This document shows, in pieces, positions 44,761-52,634 of a stretch of DNA of 64,000 bases. Origin of the DNA: Peterkaempfera bronchialis (GTDB lineage Bacteria > Actinomycetota > Actinomycetes > Streptomycetales > Streptomycetaceae); assembly GCF_003258605.2 (NCBI RefSeq), contig NZ_CP031264.1:2046001-2110000 (forward strand). The letters are read 5' to 3'. A program made the translations under genes and the position numbers. Below the pieces are notes generated by a model. The model was not told the DNA's origin and did no database searches. It was given only the letters and a program-made list of their open reading frames with translations. The stretch's first letter is position 1; each line of letters opens with the position of its first letter.

Positions 44761-45690
44761 ATGTCCACCGCAACTCCGCTGACGAAGAAGCGGGGAGGCA
44801 GCGCGGCGGCCGGCAGCAATGTCGGCCGCCCGCACGTCGCCTGGGCCCTCCCCGGCATCCTCTTCTTCGCCGTCTTCGCGATCGTCCCGCTGGCACTCGC
44901 CGTCTACCTCTCGTTCTGCAACTGGGACGGCCTCAACTCGCCGACCATGACCGGCCTGGACAACTGGACCCGGCTGTTCAAGGACCCCGAGTTCACGCAG
45001 GCGATCTGGCTGAGCTTCCTGCTCACCACCATCAGCTGGGCCTTCCAGACGCCGGTGGCGCTGCTGCTGGGAGTCTGGGCGGCGGGGCGGCAGCGCAGCC
45101 GAGCCGTGCTGTCGGCGATCTTCTTCATCCCGCTGCTGCTCTCCAGCACCGCCATCGCCATGCTCTTCCACGCCCTGCTGGACCCCAACTTCGGCGTGAT
45201 CAAGACAATCGGCCCCTGGGTGGGGATCGACCCCAACATCATGGGCAACTCCACCGGCGCGCTGCTCACCGTGGCCTTCGTCGGCGGCTGGCAGTTCATG
45301 CCGTTCCACACGCTGATCTACCAGGGCGGCGCCCGGCAGATCCCGGAGGTCCTCTACCAGGCCGCGTCGATCGACGGCGCCGGCATGGTGCGGCAGTTCT
45401 TCCACATCACGCTGCCGCAGCTGCGCAACACCATCACCACCTCCTCGGTGCTGATGATCGTGGGCTCGCTGACCTACTTCGACACCGTGCTGATCATGAC
45501 CAAGGGTGGTCCGGGCACCGACACCACGGTCCTGCCGTACCTGATGTACCGGACCGGATTCCAGACCTACGACCTCGGCTACGCCGCCACCATCGCCACC
45601 GCGCTGGTCATCGTCGCCACCGGTCTCTCGCTGGTGCTGGTCCGCTTCAGCGGCTTCGGGTCCATGCGCTCCACCCGGGAAGGTATGTGA
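44761..45690 (+). CDS. bxlF: Sugar ABC transporter permease 1 (MalF type)
   Basis: A 309-residue permease with six membrane helices. The EAA loop that contacts the ATPase is YQAASIDGAGMVRQFFHITLPQL. The N-terminus is cytoplasmic and rich in Lys, Gly and Ala. It starts 2 bases after the binding-protein stop. Only permeases are encoded; in Streptomyces several such systems share the ATPase MsiK, so none is expected here. Symbol by locus similarity. Confidence 0.88.
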   Translation: MSTATPLTKKRGGSAAAGSNVGRPHVAWALPGILFFAVFAIVPLALAVYLSFCNWDGLNSPTMTGLDNWTRLFKDPEFTQAIWLSFLLTTISWAFQTPVALLLGVWAAGRQRSRAVLSAIFFIPLLLSSTAIAMLFHALLDPNFGVIKTIGPWVGIDPNIMGNSTGALLTVAFVGGWQFMPFHTLIYQGGARQIPEVLYQAASIDGAGMVRQFFHITLPQLRNTITTSSVLMIVGSLTYFDTVLIMTKGGPGTDTTVLPYLMYRTGFQTYDLGYAATIATALVIVATGLSLVLVRFSGFGSMRSTREGM

Positions 45691-45694
45691 CGAG

Positions 45695-46594
45695 ATGGAC
45701 ACCGAAACCCGCGCCGCGGCGCCGTCCGTGACATCCGCCTCCCCCAGCACCGTCGCCGCTGCCCCCCGCCCCCGGTGGCGGCTCCGGGGCAACCCGCTGG
45801 CCGGTCTGGGCTCGCTGGTCTGGCTGGTCATCGTGGTGGTGCCGATCTACACGATGATCTCCTCGTCGCTGATGCGCCAGGACGAGGCGCTCGACGGCGA
45901 CCCGCTGGCCTTCCCCACCCACCCCACGCTCGACAACTACAACACCGTGCTGCACAGCGGCTTCTTCACGCTGCTGAGCAACACCGCGATCGTGGCCGTG
46001 GCAACGGTCGCCATCGTGGTGGTGCTCTCCGTCCCGGTGGCGTATGTCGCGGTGCGCACCCGCAACCGCTGGTCGTCGCTGGCGTTCCGGGTCTTCCTGC
46101 TGGGCGTGGCAATCCCCGCCCAGGCGGTGATCGTGCCGCTCTATCTGCTGATCGGCAAAATGGGGCTGTACGACACGCTGCCCGCGATCATCCTGCCCAC
46201 CGCGGCGTTTGCGATGCCGGTGGCGGTGCTGGTGCTCAGCGGCACCATGCGCGATGTCTCCGAAGAGCTGTACGAGGCGATGGCGCTGGACGGCGCCACA
46301 CCGCTGCGCATGCTGGTCCAGCTGGCGGTACCGCTCTCCAAGGCCGGTATCAGCACGGTGGCGATCTTCTCCGCACTCCAGGCGTGGAACGGCTTCCTCT
46401 TCCCGCTGATCCTCACCCAGTCGGAGGAGAAGCATGTGCTGACCCTCGGCCTCTTCAATTTCATGAGCCAGTTCGGTGTGAACATCCCTGCTGTGCTGGC
46501 GGCGGTCGTCCTCTCCGTGGTGCCCATCTTCGCCGTCTACCTCGTCGCCCGGCGTGCCCTGATCAACGGCCTGATGGGGGTCGGCGGCAAATAA
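45695..46594 (+). CDS. bxlG: Sugar ABC transporter permease 2 (MalG type)
   Basis: A 299-residue permease with six membrane helices and the EAA loop YEAMALDGATPLRMLVQLAVPLSKAG. It starts 4 bases after the first permease and pairs with it in the membrane. The C-terminus VARRALINGLMGVGGK is typical of this type. It is followed by the GH3 gene after 50 bases. Symbol by locus similarity. Confidence 0.88.
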   Translation: MDTETRAAAPSVTSASPSTVAAAPRPRWRLRGNPLAGLGSLVWLVIVVVPIYTMISSSLMRQDEALDGDPLAFPTHPTLDNYNTVLHSGFFTLLSNTAIVAVATVAIVVVLSVPVAYVAVRTRNRWSSLAFRVFLLGVAIPAQAVIVPLYLLIGKMGLYDTLPAIILPTAAFAMPVAVLVLSGTMRDVSEELYEAMALDGATPLRMLVQLAVPLSKAGISTVAIFSALQAWNGFLFPLILTQSEEKHVLTLGLFNFMSQFGVNIPAVLAAVVLSVVPIFAVYLVARRALINGLMGVGGK

Positions 46595-46644
46595 CACCCC
46601 CACGCCGCCCGCATCACGCCACTCACGAGAGGAACCCCTGCCCG

Positions 46645-49047
46645 ATGGCAATCCACCCCACCCCGCACGCTCCCGCGGAGGCCGCCGAGACGGCTACAGC
46701 GGAGGGTCCCTGGAGGGACCCCTCGCTCGCGCCCGCGGCGCGGGTCGCCGACCTGATCGGCCGGATGACCCTGGAGGAGAAGGCCGCCCAGCTCTACGGG
46801 GTCTGGGTGGGGGCCGACGCCGACGGCGACGGGGTGGCCCCACACCAGAACGACATGGTCGACCCGGTGGACCTGGACGAGCTGACCACCCGGGGCCTGG
46901 GACAGCTGACCCGGCCGTTCGGCACCGCGCCGGTGGACCCGGGGGTCGGCGCGGTGGCGCTGGCCCGTGCCCAGCGGCGGATCACCAGCGCCAACCGGTT
47001 CGGCATCCCGGCGCTCGCCCACGAGGAGTGCCTGGCCGGGTTCACCGCCTGGGGCGCCACCGCCTACCCGGTGCCGCTGGCCTGGGGCGCCGCCTGGGAC
47101 CCGGCGCTGGTCGCCGAGATGGCCCACCGGATCGGCCGCGACATGCGGTCGGTCGGCGTCCACCAGGGCCTGGCCCCGGTGCTGGATGTGATCCGCGACC
47201 TGCGCTGGGGCCGGGTGGAGGAGACCATCGGCGAGGACCCCTACCTGGTCGCCACCATCGGCACCGCGTATGTCCGGGGGCTCCAGTCCGCCGGGATCGT
47301 CGCCACCCTCAAGCACTTCGCCGGGTACTCCGCCTCGGCCGGCGCCCGCAACCTCGCCCCGGTGCGGGCCGGCGTCCGGGAGCTGGCCGACGTCATCCTG
47401 CCGCCGTTCGAGGCCGCCGTGCAGGAGGGCGGTGCCCGCTCGGTGATGCACTCCTACGCCGAGATCGACGGCGTGCCCGCGGCCGCCGACCCCACCCTGC
47501 TCACCGGCCTGCTCCGGGACACCTGGGGCTTCACCGGCACCGTGGTCGCCGACTACTTCGGCATCGGCTTCCTGGAGACCCTGCACCGGGTCGCCGGCGA
47601 CCGCGCCGACGCCGCCCGCCTCGCCCTGACCGCCGGGGTCGACGTGGAGCTGCCCACCGTGCGCTCCTACGGCGACGCGCTGATCGGCGCCGTCCGGGAC
47701 GGCTCCGTCCCGGAGGAGCTGGTCGACCGCGCCCTGCACCGGGTGCTGGTGCAGAAGTGCGAACTGGGCCTGCTCGACCGCGACTGGTCGCCGCTGCCGA
47801 CCGCGCTCGGCGGAGAGTACGACGACGCCGACCCGGAGCAGGCGCGCGGCACCGTCGACCTCGACCCGCCGGAGAACCGGGCCGTCGCCCGGCTGCTGGC
47901 CGAGCAGTCCTGCGTCCTGCTCGCCAACCCCGGCGGGACGCTGCCGCTGCCCGCCGGCGCCCGGATCGCGGTGGTCGGCCCGCGCGCCGACGACCCGCTG
48001 GCGATGCTGGGCTGCTACTCCTTCCCCAGCCACGTCGGCGTCTCGCACCCCGATGTGCCGCTCGGCGTCGCCATCCCCACCCTGCTGGAGGCGGTCGGCG
48101 CGGAGTTCCCCGACGCGGCGGTGACCCACACCCCCGGCTGCGACGTGGACGGCGACGACACCTCCGGCATCGAGGCAGCCGTCGCGCTGGCCCGCGAGGC
48201 GGAGGCCTGCGTCGCGGTGCTGGGCGACCGGGCCGGGCTCTTCGGGCGCGGCACCTCCGGCGAGGGCTGCGACGCGGCCGACCTGTCGCTCCCGGGCGTA
48301 CAGGGCGAGCTGCTGGACGCGCTGCTGGCCACCGGCACCCCCGTGGTGCTGGTGCTGCTGACCGGCCGTCCGTACGCACTCGGCCGTTGGGCGGACCGGC
48401 TGGCCGGAGCGGTCCAGGCGTTCTTCCCCGGCGAGGAGGGCGGACCGGCGCTGGCCGGGGTGCTGTCCGGCCGGGTCAACCCGTCGGGCCGGCTGCCCGT
48501 CGGCGTGCCGTACGGGCCGGGCGGCCAGCCGTGGACGTACCTCCAGCCGCCGCTGGGCCTGGCGGGCGGGGTCAGCAACCTGGACCCGACCCCGCTCTAC
48601 CCCTTCGGGCACGGGCTCTCCTACACCGCGTTCGACTGGGAGCCGGCCGAGGCGGACCGCAGCGAGATGGCGACCGACGGCGCCGTCGACGTGGAGCTGA
48701 CGGTGCGCAACACCGGTGACCGGGACGGCGCCGAGGTGGTCCAGCTCTACCTGCACGACCCGGTTGCCCAGACCACCCGGCCCGATGTCCGGCTGGTCGG
48801 CTACGCCCGGGTGCCGCTCGCCGCCGGCGAGGCCCGGCGGGTGCGGTTCCGCTTCCACGCCGACCTGGCCTCCTTCACCGGCCTGGCCGGACGCCGGATC
48901 GTCGAGCCGGGCGAGCTGGAACTGCGCCTGGGCGCCTCCACCGGAGACATCCGGCAGACGCTGCCGCTCCGCCTCACCGGCCCCGAGCGCACCGTCGACC
49001 ACCACCGCCGCCTGGTCTGCGAGACCTCGGTGGACGCCGCCGAGTAA
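46645..49047 (+). CDS. bxlA: GH3 beta-xylosidase / beta-glucosidase
   Basis: An 800-residue cytoplasmic enzyme with no signal peptide. The order is the GH3 N-terminal barrel, the C-terminal domain, and a fibronectin III-like domain (PLYPFGHGLSYTAFDWE to about residue 780). The nucleophile is D303 in TVVADYFGIGF, and KHFAGYS with the following region lines the sugar site. The ATG at 46645 follows GAGAGGAA. As the last gene of the transporter operon it should hydrolyse the imported disaccharide, as BxlA does with xylobiose in Streptomyces. Beta-glucosidase or arabinosidase activity cannot be excluded. Confidence 0.9.
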   Translation: MAIHPTPHAPAEAAETATAEGPWRDPSLAPAARVADLIGRMTLEEKAAQLYGVWVGADADGDGVAPHQNDMVDPVDLDELTTRGLGQLTRPFGTAPVDPGVGAVALARAQRRITSANRFGIPALAHEECLAGFTAWGATAYPVPLAWGAAWDPALVAEMAHRIGRDMRSVGVHQGLAPVLDVIRDLRWGRVEETIGEDPYLVATIGTAYVRGLQSAGIVATLKHFAGYSASAGARNLAPVRAGVRELADVILPPFEAAVQEGGARSVMHSYAEIDGVPAAADPTLLTGLLRDTWGFTGTVVADYFGIGFLETLHRVAGDRADAARLALTAGVDVELPTVRSYGDALIGAVRDGSVPEELVDRALHRVLVQKCELGLLDRDWSPLPTALGGEYDDADPEQARGTVDLDPPENRAVARLLAEQSCVLLANPGGTLPLPAGARIAVVGPRADDPLAMLGCYSFPSHVGVSHPDVPLGVAIPTLLEAVGAEFPDAAVTHTPGCDVDGDDTSGIEAAVALAREAEACVAVLGDRAGLFGRGTSGEGCDAADLSLPGVQGELLDALLATGTPVVLVLLTGRPYALGRWADRLAGAVQAFFPGEEGGPALAGVLSGRVNPSGRLPVGVPYGPGGQPWTYLQPPLGLAGGVSNLDPTPLYPFGHGLSYTAFDWEPAEADRSEMATDGAVDVELTVRNTGDRDGAEVVQLYLHDPVAQTTRPDVRLVGYARVPLAAGEARRVRFRFHADLASFTGLAGRRIVEPGELELRLGASTGDIRQTLPLRLTGPERTVDHHRRLVCETSVDAAE

Positions 49048-49064
49048 CCCTGACGTTCCATCAA

Positions 49065-49105
49065 CTGCCGGTGGGGCGGGCCATAGCGGCCCGCCCCACC
49101 GGCAG
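49065..49105 (+). terminator. Terminator of the sugar operon
   Basis: A perfect 18-bp inverted repeat (49065-49082 with 49088-49105) with a 5-base loop, 18 bases after the GH3 stop. Confidence 0.9.
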
Positions 49106-49269
49106 TATGCTGTTGCGCCACACGTCGGCGCCGCCCGCACCGGCTACACCGAGAGCGCACAGCAGGCCGGGACCCTGGGGACGGCGAAGGACGGCGTGGA
49201 CGACGGGCGTTTCGAACCTGGCCCGGGTGCTCCACCGACGACCGCCGACGGCTGCTGAACCCCAGGGCG

Positions 49270-49569
49270 GTGGTCCCGGAGGAGTCGGTCCAACAGCTCA
49301 AGCCGGATGGCACTCCCTGGCCGCTGATGAGGCTCAACCATCTTTTCTGGCAGCTGCGCAGCCTTCCCGGTAACACCTCGGCCGTGCGGTTCGCCGGCGA
49401 TCTGCGCTACGGCGGGGTGGTGTCCCCCACCGACCGGGCTGTTCCCCTCCAGGCGTTCCGCCGCCACCGCTGGAAGCCCGGGACCAGGCGGCTGAAGGCC
49501 ACCCCGGAGGCGGAAGCCGCCTCCCACGCCGCCGGGCTCGACAAGAGCCGTCTGATCTGGGACGCCTGA
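49270..49569 (+). CDS. Possible small hypothetical protein or gene remnant
   Basis: An open frame of 99 residues from a GTG at 49270; the frame is open back to 49087. Its composition (VQQLKPDGTPWPLMRLNHLFWQLRSL and onward, with Trp, Phe and Lys) is less biased than shadow frames in this DNA, and GC is lower than in neighbours. It may be a real protein or the end of a decayed gene. I recognise no family. It lies in an otherwise empty 545-base gap and is convergent with the aldolase gene. Confidence 0.35.
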   Translation: MVPEESVQQLKPDGTPWPLMRLNHLFWQLRSLPGNTSAVRFAGDLRYGGVVSPTDRAVPLQAFRRHRWKPGTRRLKATPEAEAASHAAGLDKSRLIWDA

Positions 49570-49593
49570 TCCGAGGCGTTCGGCTGAGTGGGG

Positions 49594-50385
49594 TCAGTTG
49601 CGGTGGTCGGGGGCGATGCGGTCGACCAGGCGTAGCAGGGCTGCCCAGGCGAGGTCGTAGGCGTCGTCGTCCTGGAAGTCGGCGTCGGCGGTGCCGCTGA
49701 GCTGTTGGGCGGTGTACTCGCAGACCTCGGGGGAGGGGATCGTCAGGGGGGCGCCACCGGCCTGGGCGGTGACCTGGATCTCGCAGGCCTTCTCCAGGTA
49801 GTACATCCGCAGGAAGGCCTGGGCCGGGGTCTCGCCGACGGTGAGCAGTCCGTGGTTGCGCAGGATCAGTGCGGGGTGGCCGCCGAGGTCGGCGACCAGC
49901 CGCTGCTGCTCGGCGAGGTTGAGGGCGATGCCCTCGTAGTCGTGGTAGCCCACCCGGTTGTGGAACTCCATGGACATCTGGTTGAGCGGCAGCAGCCCGT
50001 CCCGCTGGGCGGCGACGGCGCAGCCGGCCTTGGTGTGGGTGTGCAGGACGCAGTGGGCGTCGGGGCGGGCGGCGTGGATGGCGCTGTGGATGACGAAGCC
50101 GGCCGGGTTGACCCGGTACGGGGTCTCCTCGACGGCGTTCCCGGCCAGGTCGATCTTGACCAGGTTGGAGGCGGTGATCTCCTCGAAGAGCAGCCCGTAG
50201 GGGTTGATCAGGAAGTGGTGGTCGGGGCCGGGGAGGCGGACCGAGATATGGGTGAAGATGAGGTCGGTCATCCGGAAGTGGGCCACCAGCCGGTAGACGG
50301 CGGCCAGTTCGCGACGCAGCCGCAGTTCCTCCGCCGCGTCGGCGGCGCGGTCGGCGGTGCCGGTGCCGGTCAGCAGCTCGGTCAT
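49594..50385 (-). CDS. Class II aldolase/adducin family protein
   Basis: A 263-residue zinc-dependent aldolase or decarboxylase of the fuculose-phosphate aldolase/adducin fold. The zinc ligands are the histidines of HTHTK (about 118 and 120) and the later NHG (about 182). FTHISVRLPGPDHHFLINPYG and the catalytic-loop region fit. Its ATG overlaps the stop of the upstream dehydrogenase (ATGA), so both act in one path, probably on a hydroxy- or keto-acid. The substrate cannot be told. Confidence 0.88.
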   Translation of the reverse strand: MTELLTGTGTADRAADAAEELRLRRELAAVYRLVAHFRMTDLIFTHISVRLPGPDHHFLINPYGLLFEEITASNLVKIDLAGNAVEETPYRVNPAGFVIHSAIHAARPDAHCVLHTHTKAGCAVAAQRDGLLPLNQMSMEFHNRVGYHDYEGIALNLAEQQRLVADLGGHPALILRNHGLLTVGETPAQAFLRMYYLEKACEIQVTAQAGGAPLTIPSPEVCEYTAQQLSGTADADFQDDDAYDLAWAALLRLVDRIAPDHRN

Positions 50386-51347
50386 GCGGGGACTCCTTCG
50401 GTCACGGGGGTGAGCGGGCGGCCGGTGCGGTGCCAGGAGACGACATTGGCGGCGGGCCGCTCCACATAGGCGCGCAGGCTGGCGTCGCTGAGGAAGGCGC
50501 TGTGCGGGGAGAGCAGCAGCCTGGGGTGGGTGCGCAGCGGGTCGTCGGGCGCGGGGGGCTCCTGCGGCAGGACGTCCAGTGCGGCTCCGGCGAGGCGTCC
50601 TCCGTCGAGCGCCTCCAGCAGGGCGGTGTGGTCGACCAGCCCGCCCCGGGAGACGTTCACCAGCACGGCGCCGTGCGGCATCCGGGCGAGTTCGGCGCGG
50701 CCGATCAGACCCCGGGTGGAGTCGGTGAGCGGGAGGTGCAGGGAGAGTACGTCGCTGGTCTCGATCAGCCGGTCGAGGTCCAGCTGCCGCACATGGGCGG
50801 GATGGTCGGTGCGGCCGCGCGGGTCGTAGCCGGCGACGGTGCCGAAGACCGGTGCGGCGAGGTCGGCGACCCGGCTGCCGATCCGGCCGAGCCCGACCAG
50901 GCCGAGGGTCAGTTCGCTTGCGCGGCGCGGCACTTCGGTGAAGTCCTGGTTCCAGCCGCCGCCGCGCACCACCGCGTCGGCCTGGGGGAGCCGGCGGACC
51001 AGGGCCAGTGCGGAGGCGAAGGCGTGGACGGCGACGTCCTCGGTGGCGGCGTCGGGGAGGTTGCAGACCCAGATCCCCCGGGCCCGGGCGGCCTCGGTGT
51101 CGATGTGGTCGTAGCCGGCGGAGAGGGTGGCCAGGATGCGTACCGCCGGGAGCCGGTCGAGCAGGGCGGCGTCCACGGCGGCGTAGCCGACGAGCAGGGC
51201 GACCGCGTCGGCGGCTGCCCGCACGATGGAGTCCGGGTCGGGGCCGTCGGCGATCCGGACCTCGAAGCCGGCTTCGGTGAGCAGGTCGACGCCGGGTGCC
51301 GGGTCGAGTTCATCCAGGTCGGTGAAGACGGCTACGGGTGGGGACAT
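50382..51347 (-). CDS. D-isomer-specific 2-hydroxyacid dehydrogenase
   Basis: A 321-residue NAD(P)-dependent dehydrogenase interconverting a 2-keto acid and a D-2-hydroxyacid. The nucleotide-binding motif is LGLVGLGRIGSRVADLA (GxGxxG). The catalytic residues are Arg in NVSRGGLVD, Glu in QEPP, and His in SPHSAFLS. The ATG at 51347 was chosen because the family opening follows at once. It is the first gene of the pair with the aldolase and is divergent from an Lrp-type regulator that probably controls it. Confidence 0.9.
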   Translation of the reverse strand: MSPPVAVFTDLDELDPAPGVDLLTEAGFEVRIADGPDPDSIVRAAADAVALLVGYAAVDAALLDRLPAVRILATLSAGYDHIDTEAARARGIWVCNLPDAATEDVAVHAFASALALVRRLPQADAVVRGGGWNQDFTEVPRRASELTLGLVGLGRIGSRVADLAAPVFGTVAGYDPRGRTDHPAHVRQLDLDRLIETSDVLSLHLPLTDSTRGLIGRAELARMPHGAVLVNVSRGGLVDHTALLEALDGGRLAGAALDVLPQEPPAPDDPLRTHPRLLLSPHSAFLSDASLRAYVERPAANVVSWHRTGRPLTPVTEGVPA

Positions 51348-51364
51348 GAACTGCTCCGCAGATG

Positions 51365-51423
51365 GTTCGAACGTGCTGGACGCTAGGAACTTACGTTTCG
51401 GCTGTCTTTTTGTCCATGCATGG
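51365..51423. promoter_or_regulatory. Palindromes between dehydrogenase and Lrp-type gene
   Basis: Two perfect palindromes lie in the 185-base divergent region: GTTCGAAC at 51365-51372 and CCATGCATGG at 51414-51423. The DNA between them is AT-richer than average. They are candidate sites for the divergent Lrp-type regulator. Confidence 0.4.
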
Positions 51424-51532
51424 CCCTTGATCGGCCTGGACGGCAGCCCGCGCAGGGTGCCGGGTGGCGCAGAATGGCCAGGTCCGGCCGACATGCGGGC
51501 CGGCCGGCGGGCGAGCGAGAGGGAGCCTCGGG

Positions 51533-52471
51533 GTGGATCTGGAGAGCACGGGCCTGGACGACGTCGACCGGGAGGTCGTACGGGAGCTCCAGGCGGACGG
51601 CCGGCTTCAGTACGAGACGCTGGCGCAGCGCGTCGGCCTGTCGCGGCCCGCCGTGCGCGCCAGGGTGCAGCGGCTGCTGGACTCGGGCGCGCTGCGGGTG
51701 GTGGCCATCGTCCACCCGGCCGTGCAGGGGGTCACCGCCTCGGGGCATGTGTCGATCGACGTCCGGGGCGAGGCCGAGCCGGTCGCCCGGGCGGTGGCGG
51801 CGCTGCCGCAGGCGCCGTTTGTCACCCTGGCGGCGGGGCGCCGCCCGGTGGTGGCCGAGCTGCGCGCGGCCGACTTCCCCGCGCTGACCGAGGTGCTGGA
51901 CCGGGTCCGGGCGCTGCCGGGGGTGGAGGGGGTGCAGGCGCAGGTCTACACCCGGGTGATCAAGGACCCGTATCTGATGCCCGCCGCGCCGGCCGACGGG
52001 TCGCTGGACGAGGTGGACCGGCATCTGCTGGACATCCTCCAGCTCGACGGCCGGCTGCCGTTCGCCGACCTCGCCGAGCGGGTGGGGCTCTCTCCGGGGG
52101 CGACCCGGGCCAGGACGCTGCGGCTGATGGACAGCGGGGTGGCCCGGGTGGTGGCGCTGGTGCGGCCGGAGGTGCTCGGACTGGGGTTCCTCTGCGGCTT
52201 CGCGGTACGGCTGGAGGGCGCGGCGGCGGGGGCGGCCGAGCGGATCGCCTCCTGGCCGCAGGTCTCCTACCTCTCCGCCTGTGTGGGCTCGGCGGACCTG
52301 GTGGGGACGGTGACCGCCGAGTCGCTCGGTGCCGTACGCCGCACACTGGAAGCGGTCCGGGCCTGCCCGGGGGTGCGGTCGGTGGAGAGCTGGCTCCATC
52401 TGGAGCTGGTCAAGGAGCGGTATGACCTCGGCCGAAAGGTGCAGCACACGGCCACCCCGGGTCGCCACTGA
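51533..52471 (+). CDS. Two-headed Lrp/AsnC family regulator
   Basis: A 312-residue regulator with two AsnC helix-turn-helix plus RAM units: LDDVDREVVRELQADGRLQYE from about residue 8, and LDEVDRHLLDILQLDGRLPFADLAERVGLS from about 160. The RAM halves include ALPGVEGVQAQVYTRVIKDPY and CPGVRSVESWLHLELVKERYDL. The GTG at 51533 was preferred to a start at 51464, as GAGGGAG precedes it. Divergent from the dehydrogenase/aldolase unit and upstream of the amidohydrolase, it could regulate both. Its ligand is not known. Confidence 0.85.
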   Translation: MDLESTGLDDVDREVVRELQADGRLQYETLAQRVGLSRPAVRARVQRLLDSGALRVVAIVHPAVQGVTASGHVSIDVRGEAEPVARAVAALPQAPFVTLAAGRRPVVAELRAADFPALTEVLDRVRALPGVEGVQAQVYTRVIKDPYLMPAAPADGSLDEVDRHLLDILQLDGRLPFADLAERVGLSPGATRARTLRLMDSGVARVVALVRPEVLGLGFLCGFAVRLEGAAAGAAERIASWPQVSYLSACVGSADLVGTVTAESLGAVRRTLEAVRACPGVRSVESWLHLELVKERYDLGRKVQHTATPGRH

Positions 52472-52577
52472 CGATTCGTCCGCGAGATAGACAGGTGATG
52501 GTCGAAAAGTTCATTGCGCTCAGATCTGGCAATCGAAACGATTGCCCTCTAGTGTCTGCGCCAACGAATCGTCCGCG
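52471..52577 (+). promoter_or_regulatory. Promoter and operator of the amidohydrolase-transporter unit
   Basis: A perfect 19-base palindrome GGCAATCG-AAA-CGATTGCC lies at 52528-52546. A TAGTGT -10 element follows at 52550-52555, so a bound repressor would cover the -35 region. The palindrome is flanked by direct repeats ACGATTCGTCCGCG (52471-52484) and ACGAATCGTCCGCG (52564-52577). The region is markedly AT-rich for this genome. Confidence 0.65.
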
Positions 52578-52634
52578 CTGCACATTCGCTGCGGCCGTAT
52601 CGCCATCCCCTGGAACGGAAGCAGGCACACCCCC

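Noticed and set aside
45775-46644. Upstream extension of the GH3 frame through the second permease
   Set aside because: The permease is clearly encoded in its own frame; GH3 homology begins after the ATG at 46645.
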